DNA from: JBMNTQ01 sp050945815 | GTDB taxonomy: Bacteria; Bacillota; Clostridia; Christensenellales; JBMNTQ01 | Direction of reading: 5' to 3' | Assembly (NCBI GenBank): GCA_050945815.1 | Contig: JBMNTQ010000028.1 | Span: 1-16,005, forward strand | Length of the DNA: 16,005 nt | Shown: in pieces, positions 6,213-13,122 of the stretch | Numbering within the stretch: position 1 is the stretch's first letter | How the letters are laid out: each line of letters starts with the position of its first letter | Notes under the pieces: model-generated | What the model was told of the DNA's origin: nothing | Databases searched by the model: none | Seen by the model: the letters and a program-made list of their open reading frames with translations, nothing else | Position numbers and translations under genes: made by a program

Positions 6213-7823
6213 TTGCAAAAAAACAGCATCTACTCGGATTTTATCTTAAAAAATGCCCCCCGGGTTATCACCCAGGTAGACAGAGACCCCCATTCCACAA
6301 CCTACGGCAGCTGCGATCGCAACTACTGGCATTTGAAAATCCGAGATTTCAATTCGGCGATTCTCCAGCAATCCGGCCTGACGTTAGCCCTTCTCTATCA
6401 GCTGGATTTCCCCGGAAACATCTACTACAACAACCAAAACGTTGCAGAATGGGCAAAAGCCACCGTGCGCTTCTGGTCAAACATTCAACTGAAAGACGGT
6501 TCCTACAACGAATACTATCCTTGGGAACATGGCTTTCCGCCCACAGCCTTTTCGCTGTATTCCTCCAGCCAGGTATACAGTCGTCTGCAAATGGACGAGC
6601 CGGACATCTTAGAAAAAATGAAAAAAACGGCCCGCTATCTCTGCAAAACCATCGAAGAGAAAGCTTTCAATCAAGAGATGGCTTCCATCGCTGCCCTCTA
6701 CAGTGTCTACACTCTGGTACAGGAGCAGTGGATTTTAGACGGCTGTCGTGCAAAGCTAAACAGAATCCTGCAGCACCAGTCCCCTGAAGGCTGGTTCTCG
6801 GAATATGGCGGCGCCGACTTGGGTTATCTAAGCGTCGCACTGGACATGCTTTGCGAATACTACCATCTTAGCGGCGATGAGGCCGTGAAAGAGCCGATTG
6901 CCAAAGTCATCGATTTTATAAAATACTTTGTCCACCCAGACGGCACCGTGGGCGGCGAATACGGCTCACGCAACACAACCTATTTCCTGCCCAGCGGCCT
7001 GGAAGTCGCGCTGCAAATAGGCATCGCCGATGCTGGCGCCATCAAAGAAAAGCTGTATTCCAACACCGCCGCCTACAACTACTTTATGGATTCTGTAGAC
7101 GACCGCTATTTTTCCCACTACCTGCTGCATTCCTTCCTGCGGGCACTGGAAAAGGAGCAGCTCTCCCCTGATAAGCAAGCCGGTGCTTTGCTGCCCTATC
7201 AAAGCGGAAACACCCGATATTTCCCGAAAAGCGGCCTGCTCTCTCTGCACAACGATGTTTATTCTGCCTTTGTCGGGCTGCAAAAGGGCGGCGTGGTCAA
7301 GTTGTACGAAAAAGAAAAGGAACTGTTTATCGATTGCGGCTACCGGGTAAATTATGGAAAAGGCACCATCGCAGCTACCAACTGGCAGGATCCGTCCTAC
7401 GAATGGTCATTTGAAGGCACCAACGCCAAAGTCTACGGCAGCCTCAACAAAATTTCGTTAAAAGTCTCCCGCCCCATCCTGCATATGGGCTTGCGGGTGG
7501 TCTCCTTCATCATGGGAAATAAGATTATCGGCTTTTTGAAAAAGAAGCTGATCTTTGTAGACCGGCACACAAACATCACCTTCTCCCGGGAAATTCAGTT
7601 TGCCGAGCGCACCGTCACCCTCACCGACCACCTAAACAGCCCTACGCCGGTAGATTTCGAATATGCAGGCACCATGTCCCTGCGCCACGTCGCATCCGGA
7701 AAGTTCTTCATGACCGCCGACCTCCTCGCCCAGCCCCGCCTGCTCAAAGGCAGCGCAACGGAAGCGACCGTAATCACAAAATACAACATGGACACCGGCC
7801 AGGCAGAGCGAGTGGTACAGTAA
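6213..7823 (+). CDS. Heparinase II/III-like toroid protein, uncharacterised
   Basis: A 536-residue protein without a signal peptide. Residues 1 to about 320 are rich in amphipathic helices and look like an alpha/alpha toroid. Conserved-looking motifs are DRDPHSTTYGSCDRNYWH (23-40), NEYYPWEHGFPPTAF (99-113), GWFSEYGGADLGYLSVALD (193-211) and GGEYGSRNTTYFLPSGLE (247-264). From about 335 onward the predicted structure is mostly beta strand. This toroid plus beta-sheet order resembles heparinase II/III-type polysaccharide lyases, but no catalytic residues can be assigned. From memory, proteins with a YGxCDRxYWH motif tend to occur near polysaccharide-biosynthesis genes, which I cannot verify here. 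The start is TTG at 6213, because GGGAGG (6199-6204) lies 8 bases before it. An upstream in-frame TTG at 6195 would place that site inside the gene. The nitroreductase gene follows after 58 bp, probably on the same transcript. Biochemical function is unknown. Confidence 0.75.
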   Translation: MQKNSIYSDFILKNAPRVITQVDRDPHSTTYGSCDRNYWHLKIRDFNSAILQQSGLTLALLYQLDFPGNIYYNNQNVAEWAKATVRFWSNIQLKDGSYNEYYPWEHGFPPTAFSLYSSSQVYSRLQMDEPDILEKMKKTARYLCKTIEEKAFNQEMASIAALYSVYTLVQEQWILDGCRAKLNRILQHQSPEGWFSEYGGADLGYLSVALDMLCEYYHLSGDEAVKEPIAKVIDFIKYFVHPDGTVGGEYGSRNTTYFLPSGLEVALQIGIADAGAIKEKLYSNTAAYNYFMDSVDDRYFSHYLLHSFLRALEKEQLSPDKQAGALLPYQSGNTRYFPKSGLLSLHNDVYSAFVGLQKGGVVKLYEKEKELFIDCGYRVNYGKGTIAATNWQDPSYEWSFEGTNAKVYGSLNKISLKVSRPILHMGLRVVSFIMGNKIIGFLKKKLIFVDRHTNITFSREIQFAERTVTLTDHLNSPTPVDFEYAGTMSLRHVASGKFFMTADLLAQPRLLKGSATEATVITKYNMDTGQAERVVQ

Positions 7824-7881
7824 AATCGCTCCAATCAAACGCAGAAACCCCGACATAACGCTGAAAGGACTGAAACGCCCT

Positions 7882-8529
7882 GTGAATATCCACGATATCA
7901 TTGTTTCGCGCAGAAGCATTCGAAAATATAACGACAAGCCGGTCCACCGGCAAACCATCAACCAGATCATTGCCGCCGGCATGTGGGCGCCCACAGCCTG
8001 CAACAAACAGGAATACCGTTTTATCTACCTGCAAGATAAAGAAACCCTGAATCAGCTAACAGCCCTAGGAACGGCCCATTTTGTCAAAGACTGCAACCAG
8101 GCCATCTTAGTCTTATACGACAACCGCATCGACAATTTGGAATACCGGGACGATATTCTAAGCGCCGGCGCAATCATCCAAAACATGCTGCTCCAAGCAG
8201 CCCAGCTTCAAGTCGCCACCTGCTGGGTGTGCAATCTCCCTTCCAAAGCGTCCCTGCGTAAGCTGCTGGACATCCCCCCCTCCTACGACCCTATTGCCCT
8301 AATTACCCTAGGCTACACAGACAACACGCCCCAGCAGGTGGCTCGCAAGCATACCTTGGATGAAGTCGTATTCACCGACCGGTTCGACCGAAGCCAAGAC
8401 AAAACCCAAGCCAAGTCTGGAATCAAGTTGTTTGTGCGCAAACGCTTGCGGCAAATCTATATCCGCTTGCCCAAAACGGCTTTCCTAAAAAAGCTGGTCG
8501 ACAGGTATGAAAAAAAGTTCGATAATTAA
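7882..8529 (+). CDS. Nitroreductase-family flavoprotein
   Basis: A 215-residue protein of the FMN-dependent nitroreductase superfamily. The phosphate-binding start RRSIRKY is at residues 10-16, the APTACNKQ loop that normally lines FMN at 36-43, and the C-terminal core strand IALITLGYTD at 138-147. Members reduce nitro groups, quinones, enones or act in cofactor and natural-product maturation, so the substrate cannot be assigned. An unusually basic tail (residues about 180-215, IKLFVRKRLRQIY onward) goes beyond the usual domain and might bind membrane or a partner. The start is GTG at 7882. AAAGGA (7864-7869) is somewhat far at 12 bases, so translation may be coupled to the upstream toroid gene. 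The pairing with that gene suggests joint action on one substrate, as an inference. Confidence 0.88.
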   Translation: MNIHDIIVSRRSIRKYNDKPVHRQTINQIIAAGMWAPTACNKQEYRFIYLQDKETLNQLTALGTAHFVKDCNQAILVLYDNRIDNLEYRDDILSAGAIIQNMLLQAAQLQVATCWVCNLPSKASLRKLLDIPPSYDPIALITLGYTDNTPQQVARKHTLDEVVFTDRFDRSQDKTQAKSGIKLFVRKRLRQIYIRLPKTAFLKKLVDRYEKKFDN

Positions 8530-8564
8530 GCATAACGTATCCACTAAAAATATTGGGAAAAAGC

Positions 8565-8594
8565 AAACAGGCAGAAAACTCTACCTGTTTTTTT
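8565..8594 (+). terminator. Intrinsic terminator after the nitroreductase gene
   Basis: AAACAGG (8565-8571) and CCTGTTT (8584-8590) with a 12-base loop, extended by a run of T to 8594. It ends the two-gene unit 35 bases after the stop codon. Confidence 0.88.
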
Positions 8595-8665
8595 CAAATT
8601 TTCCTCCCCCCACCATTACAAACCAAACCGTTCGCGCTAGTTTTTTTGTTTTTTTCGGGCACCCC

Positions 8666-8694
8666 TTGACATGTTAGCTTCCCCAAACTATACT
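8666..8694 (+). promoter_or_regulatory. Sigma-A promoter of the zinc-binding lipoprotein gene
   Basis: TTGACA (8666-8671), 17-bp spacer, TATACT (8689-8694). The predicted start near 8701 coincides with the first bases of the Zur-like operator, so a bound repressor would block RNA polymerase. Confidence 0.85.
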
Positions 8695-8700
8695 GTTTGC

Positions 8701-8721
8701 AAATGCGTATGATTCGCATTT
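8701..8721 (+). promoter_or_regulatory. Zur-like operator palindrome
   Basis: A 21-bp palindrome with arms AAATGCG and CGCATTT around a 7-base centre. Taken as 10-1-10 it has only one mismatched pair. Its AAAT...ATTT ends and size match the Firmicutes Zur box type. It sits directly on the predicted transcription start of a zinc-uptake lipoprotein, the expected position for zinc-dependent repression. A small hairpin GCCGAA/TTCGGC (8724-8743) follows in the untranslated leader. Confidence 0.8.
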
Positions 8722-8774
8722 AAGCCGAAATCAAAAATTCGGCATCCCATGCTCATGTAAGGAGGATCTATCCT

Positions 8775-9791
8775 ATGAAAAAATCCCTGCCCATTTTGCT
8801 GTGTGTCTTACTGTCCTTGTCCTTGCTGGCAGGCTGCGTTAACCCCTCCCCCGGCCCGCCCGAAGCCACATCGCAAACCGGCGGCCCCCTCAAAGTCTAC
8901 ACCAGTTTCTATCCCATGTACGACTTTGCCTCCAAAATAGGCGGCGATACCATACAGCTAACCAACCTCGTCTCTGCCGGCGGCGAACCCCACGCCTGGG
9001 AACCCTCGACCTCAGACATCATCGGGCTGGAAACAGCGGATGTTTTCCTATACAACGGTGCAGGCATGGAACATTGGGTGTCCGATGTTCTAGCCGCCCT
9101 TGAGAACCCATCGCTCCTTTCCGCGGAAGTCTCCCAAGGCATTCCTCTGCTGGAAGGCCACAGTCACGACCATGATGACGATCACGATCACGATCATGAT
9201 GACGATCACGGCCACGATCACGATCACGACCACGATCATGATGACGACCATGACCACGATCATGCTTCCTCCCCCGATCCTCATGTCTGGCTCAATCCCG
9301 CAAATGCAAAAATCCAAATGCGCAACATAGCAGATGCCTTCTCCAAAGCCGATCCGTCCAACCAATCCTCTTATCAAGCCAACTACGAGCAATACGCCGC
9401 CGAACTGGACAAGCTGGACCAAGAATTCAAAACAACTCTAAGCAGCCTGCCCAACAAAGATATCGTCGTATCTCACGAGGCCTTCGGATACCTCTGCGAT
9501 GCCTATGGTCTCAATCAAGTGGGCGTCGAGGGTCTATCGCCGGATTCCGAGCCCGACCCGGCAAGGATGGCGGAAATCATCAGTTTCGTCCAGGAAAACA
9601 ATGTCCAAACCATTTTCTTCGAAGAATTGGTCAGCTCCAGAATCGCCGATGTCATCGCTGATTCCACCGGCGCCAAAACTGCCGTTCTCAGCCCCCTCGA
9701 AGGGCTGACCGCCAAACAGCAAGAAGAGGGCGACGACTATTTCTCTATCATGCGGCAAAACCTTGCCGCGCTAAAGGAAGCGCTGCAATAA
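8775..9791 (+). CDS. znuA: Zinc ABC transporter substrate-binding lipoprotein (ZnuA/AdcA)
   Basis: A 338-residue lipoprotein of the cluster A-I metal-binding family that captures Zn(II) outside the membrane. The signal peptide ends in the lipobox LLAGC with Cys21. Likely metal ligands are His73 (EPHAWEPS), His170 (DPHVWLNP), His234 (VSHEAFGYL), with an acidic residue in LSPLEGL (Glu309) near the usual fourth-ligand place. Between the first two ligands, residues 129-163 form the His/Asp-rich loop common in zinc, but not manganese, members. It holds 15 His and 18 Asp in 35 residues. AAGGAGGATC (8759-8768) precedes the ATG. No ATPase or permease gene (znuC, znuB) is adjacent, so this is an orphan component using a transporter coded elsewhere. 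Repression by zinc through the upstream Zur-like site is expected. Confidence 0.95.
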   Translation: MKKSLPILLCVLLSLSLLAGCVNPSPGPPEATSQTGGPLKVYTSFYPMYDFASKIGGDTIQLTNLVSAGGEPHAWEPSTSDIIGLETADVFLYNGAGMEHWVSDVLAALENPSLLSAEVSQGIPLLEGHSHDHDDDHDHDHDDDHGHDHDHDHDHDDDHDHDHASSPDPHVWLNPANAKIQMRNIADAFSKADPSNQSSYQANYEQYAAELDKLDQEFKTTLSSLPNKDIVVSHEAFGYLCDAYGLNQVGVEGLSPDSEPDPARMAEIISFVQENNVQTIFFEELVSSRIADVIADSTGAKTAVLSPLEGLTAKQQEEGDDYFSIMRQNLAALKEALQ

Positions 9792-9805
9792 CACATTCTC
9801 CCCTC

Positions 9806-9840
9806 CATCCGCCCCAAAACAGTGGGCGGATGTCTCTTTC
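9806..9840 (+). terminator. Terminator after the zinc-binding lipoprotein gene
   Basis: Perfect 9-bp arms CATCCGCCC (9806-9814) and GGGCGGATG (9824-9832) with a 9-base loop, followed by a pyrimidine stretch with broken T runs. The weak U-tract may allow some read-through into the amidase gene. Confidence 0.75.
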
Positions 9841-9897
9841 TCTTGGGCAACCCATCCCGCCCCGCTTCATATACTGTAGCAAAAAGGGTGGGTGCTT

Positions 9898-10398
9898 ATG
9901 CAGGAAATCTCCTACAATCGCGAACAGGCTCTACATTACGCCAAAACATGGGCGCTGTCGCGAAACAAAGCCTACTACAACTTCGACTCCCTAGGGGGCG
10001 ACTGCACCAATTTCGCTTCCCAGGTTCTGTTTTCCGGCTGCGGCATCATGAACTACGCCTATCCCTTAGGCTGGTTCTACCACAGCCTCAACCACCGCAC
10101 CCCGGCTTGGACCGGCGTAGAGTTTCTCTACAAGTTTCTCACACAAAATAAAAGTACCGGCCCCTATGCCCAATCGCTACACACCCCCTCTGCGCTGCTG
10201 CCGGGCGACATCATCCAGCTCAAATTCTCCGGCAGCGTATTCCAGCATACGCCAGTGGTGGTTTCAGTAGGCAAGACAGGCAATCTGGACGAAATCTATG
10301 TTGCCGCCCATACCTACGATGTCGCCCACAAGCGTCTGACAGAATACTCCTGGCAGGATATTCGCTTTTTGCATATCCTGGGCGCAAGAACTTGGTAA
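9898..10398 (+). CDS. Amidase_6-type cysteine hydrolase domain protein
   Basis: A 166-residue single-domain protein matching the putative amidase domain (amidase_6), related to NlpC/P60-like papain-fold peptidases that cut peptidoglycan amides. Motif order is typical: YNREQALHYAKTWAL (6-20), the nucleophile in GGDCTNFASQ (Cys36), then His117 in FQHTPVVV and His138 in AAHTYD as candidate catalytic His residues. No signal peptide or membrane segment is present, so it either acts in the cytoplasm or is released by lysis or another route. The start is ATG at 9898 with AAGGGTGG (9884-9891) at 6 bases. The in-frame GTG at 9892 overlaps that site. A TATACT (9870-9875) could be its -10, with no clear -35. 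It converges on the reductase gene. Confidence 0.82.
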   Translation: MQEISYNREQALHYAKTWALSRNKAYYNFDSLGGDCTNFASQVLFSGCGIMNYAYPLGWFYHSLNHRTPAWTGVEFLYKFLTQNKSTGPYAQSLHTPSALLPGDIIQLKFSGSVFQHTPVVVSVGKTGNLDEIYVAAHTYDVAHKRLTEYSWQDIRFLHILGARTW

Positions 10399-10406
10399 GC
10401 CGCCAG

Positions 10407-10435
10407 AAAAAGGCCGACAAAATTCGGCCTTTTTT
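10407..10435. terminator. Bidirectional terminator between convergent genes
   Basis: Perfect 10-bp arms AAAAAGGCCG (10407-10416) and CGGCCTTTTT (10426-10435 with one further T) around an A/T-rich loop. A runs on one side and T runs on the other make it work on both strands, ending the amidase gene and the reductase gene, whose stop is at 10443. Confidence 0.92.
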
Positions 10436-10442
10436 GCTTACC

Positions 10443-12878
10443 CTATATAAACAAGTTGGTATCCGAAAGCTCCGCCCGGCCCAGGAACGTCGCCACGCCG
10501 GCCAGCTCCACCCCGTCTATCAGCTCCTCTTCCCGAATGCCCATCACGTCCATCGACATCTGACAAGCCATCACCCGCACGCCGCTTTGCATCGCCGATC
10601 GAATCAGCCCCTCCAACGACTCCACGTTTTTGCTCTGCATAACGCTGCGGATCATCTTGGCGCCCATGCCCCACATATTCATGCGCGACAGTCCAAGTTT
10701 TTTGCTGCCCCGAGGCATCATCCAGCCAAATATCCTCTCAATCAGGCTCTTCTCCACCTTTACCTTGTCGCCCCTGCGCAGAATATTCAACCCCCAGAAG
10801 GTAAAAAAGAGTGTAACCTGACGGCCCATGGCAGCCGCCCCGTTGGCAATGATAAATGCCGCCAGTGCCTTATCCAAATCCCCGCTGAATAGTACCATCG
10901 TCTTCTCGTTGCCGCCGGCGGCGATGAGTCTTTGCTCTTTGTCGCCTTTCTCCAGCGTCACAGTAGAAACGTTCTTGTCCCGCCGCACATCCACCACCGT
11001 ATTGCCGGTCCGCTGCGCCCAAACCGTCGCGTCCGACACAAAAGCCGGATCACTTGCCCGCACAGCCAGCCGCGCACCGGCCTTGAGGGGTCCCATCCCT
11101 TCCGCCAGCTTCATGATAGGCCCAGGGCACATCAAACCACAAGCGTCCAGTTCTATCACGTCGGCCAAAGTCTGTCCCTCGCCAGCTAAAGTCCGCCCTT
11201 CGCCGCTGCCGCCAATCTTCGCCCGCTCAAACATCCGCTCTCCCCCCTTAGCCATGCTGTACGTCTTATAGCCGCCGCTCAGGTTCAGCGCGTCATAGCC
11301 CCTAAGCATCAACATCCGCGCCGCAACATAACCCCGCAGCCCCACCTGACAAAACACATACACAGGCTTTTCCTTGGGCAGTTCGCCCATTCTGTCGCGC
11401 AAATCGTCCACCGGTATGTTCACAGCGCCCTCTAAAGTCCCCAGTTCCGCCTCCTGCGGCGTACGCACATCCAACAGTGTAATTTCCCCCAGATCCAAGC
11501 CATCCACCTGTTCATAGTAAAATGGCCTCATAGCCCCGCTCAATATATTTACAGCCGTAAAGCCTGCCATGTTTACCGGGTCTTTTGCGGAAGAATAAGG
11601 CGGCGCATAACAAAGCTCCAATTCCTGCAAATCATAAACCGTCGCCCCTAGGCGCAGCGCCGTAGCCAACACATCGATTCGTTTTTCTATCCCTTCATAG
11701 CCCACGGCCTGCGCCCCCAGAATCCTCCCCCCCTCGTCAAATAAAAGCTTCAGGCTCATTTGACTAGCACCAGGATAATAGTCCGCATGGCTGGATGGAT
11801 GCACATAGGTTTTATGATACGGCCGCCCCAACTGTCTCAGTTGCTTTTCATTGAGGCCGGTAGATGCCGCCGTCATATCAAACACCTTCAACACCGCGCT
11901 GCCCTGCACGCCGGTAGCCTCCTGCCGTCGGCCCAATACGTTTTCGGCAACCTTCCTGCCCTGCCGGTTGGCAATTCCGGCTAAAGGCACCAGCCCCTTC
12001 TCGCCGTCCACCAAGCCTAGAACCTCTATCGCGTCGCCCACAGCGAAGATATCCGGGTCGGATGTAGCGTACGTTTCGTCCACCCAAATCCCGCCCCGAT
12101 CTCCGATTGTAAGCCCCGCTTCCACCGCCAGCCTGTTCTCCGGCGCGACACCAATGCTCAAAATAACAAGGTCCGTCTCCAGCGTCTGTCCGGTGTTCAG
12201 CAATACGCCCAGCCTTTGTTTTTTCTCAAAGGCCTCCACTCCAGCATTAACATACAAAGAGACTCCCTTTTCCAGCATATGCTCATGCAAGATGGCCGCC
12301 ATTTCGATGTCCAAGCTGGCCACTGCATGGTCCGAATATTCCACCATGCTCACAGAAAGTCCGCGCTCTTTGAGGTTCTCCGCCATTTCCACGCCGATAA
12401 AGCCCGCCCCCACCACCACCGCGCTGGTGGGTCGGTTTTTGCGGATGAATTCATCGATAGCAAAAGTATCCGGCACAGTACGCAGCGTAAAGATGCCCTC
12501 CAAGTCTATTCCGGGCAAATCCGGCCGCCTAGGCTCCGCCCCCGGCGACAGGATCAGCTTATCATAGCTCTCCTCATATTCGCTTCCGTCTCCATGGTTT
12601 CGAACGGTCACAGTCCTAGCCTCCCGGTCTATAGAAACCACCTCGCTCATCGTGCGCACATCTATGGCGAAACGGCGGCGCAGCGTATCCGGTTGCGTCA
12701 CTGTCAGCCGCTCTCTATCCCGGATAACACCCCCGATATAATAAGGCAGCCCACAATTTGCGTAAGAAATATAGGCCCCCTTTTCAAACAGAATAATCTC
12801 TGCGTCCTCATCCAATCGGCGCAGCCGGGTCGCAGCGCTGGCCCCACCGGCCACCCCGCCCACAATCAATATCTTCAT
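10443..12878 (-). CDS. CoA-disulfide/polysulfide reductase with rhodanese, TusA and DsrE modules
   Basis: An 811-residue cytoplasmic fusion. Residues 1-450 form the FAD/NAD(P)H pyridine nucleotide-disulfide reductase core of the CoADR/NADH-oxidase type: VGGVAGGASAATRLRR (7-22) for FAD, the single redox Cys42 in SYANCGLPYYIGG, VVVGAGFIGVEMAENL (154-169) for NAD(P)H, and TSDPDIFAVGD (272-282). A rhodanese domain follows (about 455-545) with active Cys510 in FCQVGLRG. A TusA-like domain (about 574-645) has the CGLMCPGP motif (Cys580, Cys584). The DsrE-like end (about 658-811) has Cys772. Such chains are thought to relay sulfane sulfur or reduce CoA persulfide/polysulfide to sulfide. The start is ATG at 12878, because AAGGAGG (12892-12886) lies 7 bases upstream. 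A further-upstream ATG adds 23 residues before the ribosome binding site and is rejected. The gene is single, divergent from the ABC transporter genes. Confidence 0.94.
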   Translation of the reverse strand: MKILIVGGVAGGASAATRLRRLDEDAEIILFEKGAYISYANCGLPYYIGGVIRDRERLTVTQPDTLRRRFAIDVRTMSEVVSIDREARTVTVRNHGDGSEYEESYDKLILSPGAEPRRPDLPGIDLEGIFTLRTVPDTFAIDEFIRKNRPTSAVVVGAGFIGVEMAENLKERGLSVSMVEYSDHAVASLDIEMAAILHEHMLEKGVSLYVNAGVEAFEKKQRLGVLLNTGQTLETDLVILSIGVAPENRLAVEAGLTIGDRGGIWVDETYATSDPDIFAVGDAIEVLGLVDGEKGLVPLAGIANRQGRKVAENVLGRRQEATGVQGSAVLKVFDMTAASTGLNEKQLRQLGRPYHKTYVHPSSHADYYPGASQMSLKLLFDEGGRILGAQAVGYEGIEKRIDVLATALRLGATVYDLQELELCYAPPYSSAKDPVNMAGFTAVNILSGAMRPFYYEQVDGLDLGEITLLDVRTPQEAELGTLEGAVNIPVDDLRDRMGELPKEKPVYVFCQVGLRGYVAARMLMLRGYDALNLSGGYKTYSMAKGGERMFERAKIGGSGEGRTLAGEGQTLADVIELDACGLMCPGPIMKLAEGMGPLKAGARLAVRASDPAFVSDATVWAQRTGNTVVDVRRDKNVSTVTLEKGDKEQRLIAAGGNEKTMVLFSGDLDKALAAFIIANGAAAMGRQVTLFFTFWGLNILRRGDKVKVEKSLIERIFGWMMPRGSKKLGLSRMNMWGMGAKMIRSVMQSKNVESLEGLIRSAMQSGVRVMACQMSMDVMGIREEELIDGVELAGVATFLGRAELSDTNLFI

Positions 12879-12903
12879 TGCCTCTCCTCCTTCTCTACAA
12901 TCT

Positions 12904-12968
12904 AAAAAAAGGATATCCAGCCCATTGCCCACCGGCAATTGCCACAAAATTCGCGCTCCAGCCTTTTT
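12904..12968 (-). promoter_or_regulatory. Possible attenuator in the reductase leader
   Basis: On the minus strand the transcript would begin at AAAAAGG (12968-12962), which can pair with CC plus a T run (12912-12904). An inner hairpin ATTGCC/GGCAAT with a 4-base loop lies between. An outer stem followed by T residues just before the ribosome binding site resembles a leaky terminator. The outer stem is A/U-rich and the enclosed loops are large, so support is modest. Confidence 0.3.
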
Positions 12969-12973
12969 AAATC

Positions 12974-13002
12974 ATTATATCCTGTCAATTTCCCCCTGTA
13001 AG
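12974..13002 (-). promoter_or_regulatory. Sigma-A promoter of the reductase gene
   Basis: On the minus strand CTTACA (13002-12997), 17-bp spacer, perfect TATAAT (12979-12974). The start would be near 12967, giving a leader of about 89 nt. A short inverted repeat GTGA/TCAC with a 5-base centre (13002-13014) abuts the -35 and could be an operator. Confidence 0.65.
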
Positions 13003-13122
13003 TGACAAAATCACACTGAGAAAAAACAGTTTTTCCTCCAGCAGTCCAGCCCCGCCCCTTCGCTCACCAACCTCCCTCCTTCAGAATAGAATGAGAAAAA
13101 CCCAATTTTAAGGAGGTCTCCT

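Noticed and set aside
9159..9263. Short repeats resembling a CRISPR or satellite array
   Set aside because: The repeats are irregular hexamers in frame with His-Asp codons inside a well-supported gene, with no spacers.
9100..9422. Open frames on both strands across the repetitive GATCAC-like tract
   Set aside because: They are shadows of the His/Asp codons of the zinc-binding protein: products are runs of Thr/Ile/Met or Val/Ile with no start signals.
10443..12947. Longer N-terminus for the sulfur reductase starting at 12947
   Set aside because: The added 23 residues span the predicted leader and ribosome binding site. The GG-rich FAD motif normally begins a few residues from the start, as with the ATG at 12878.
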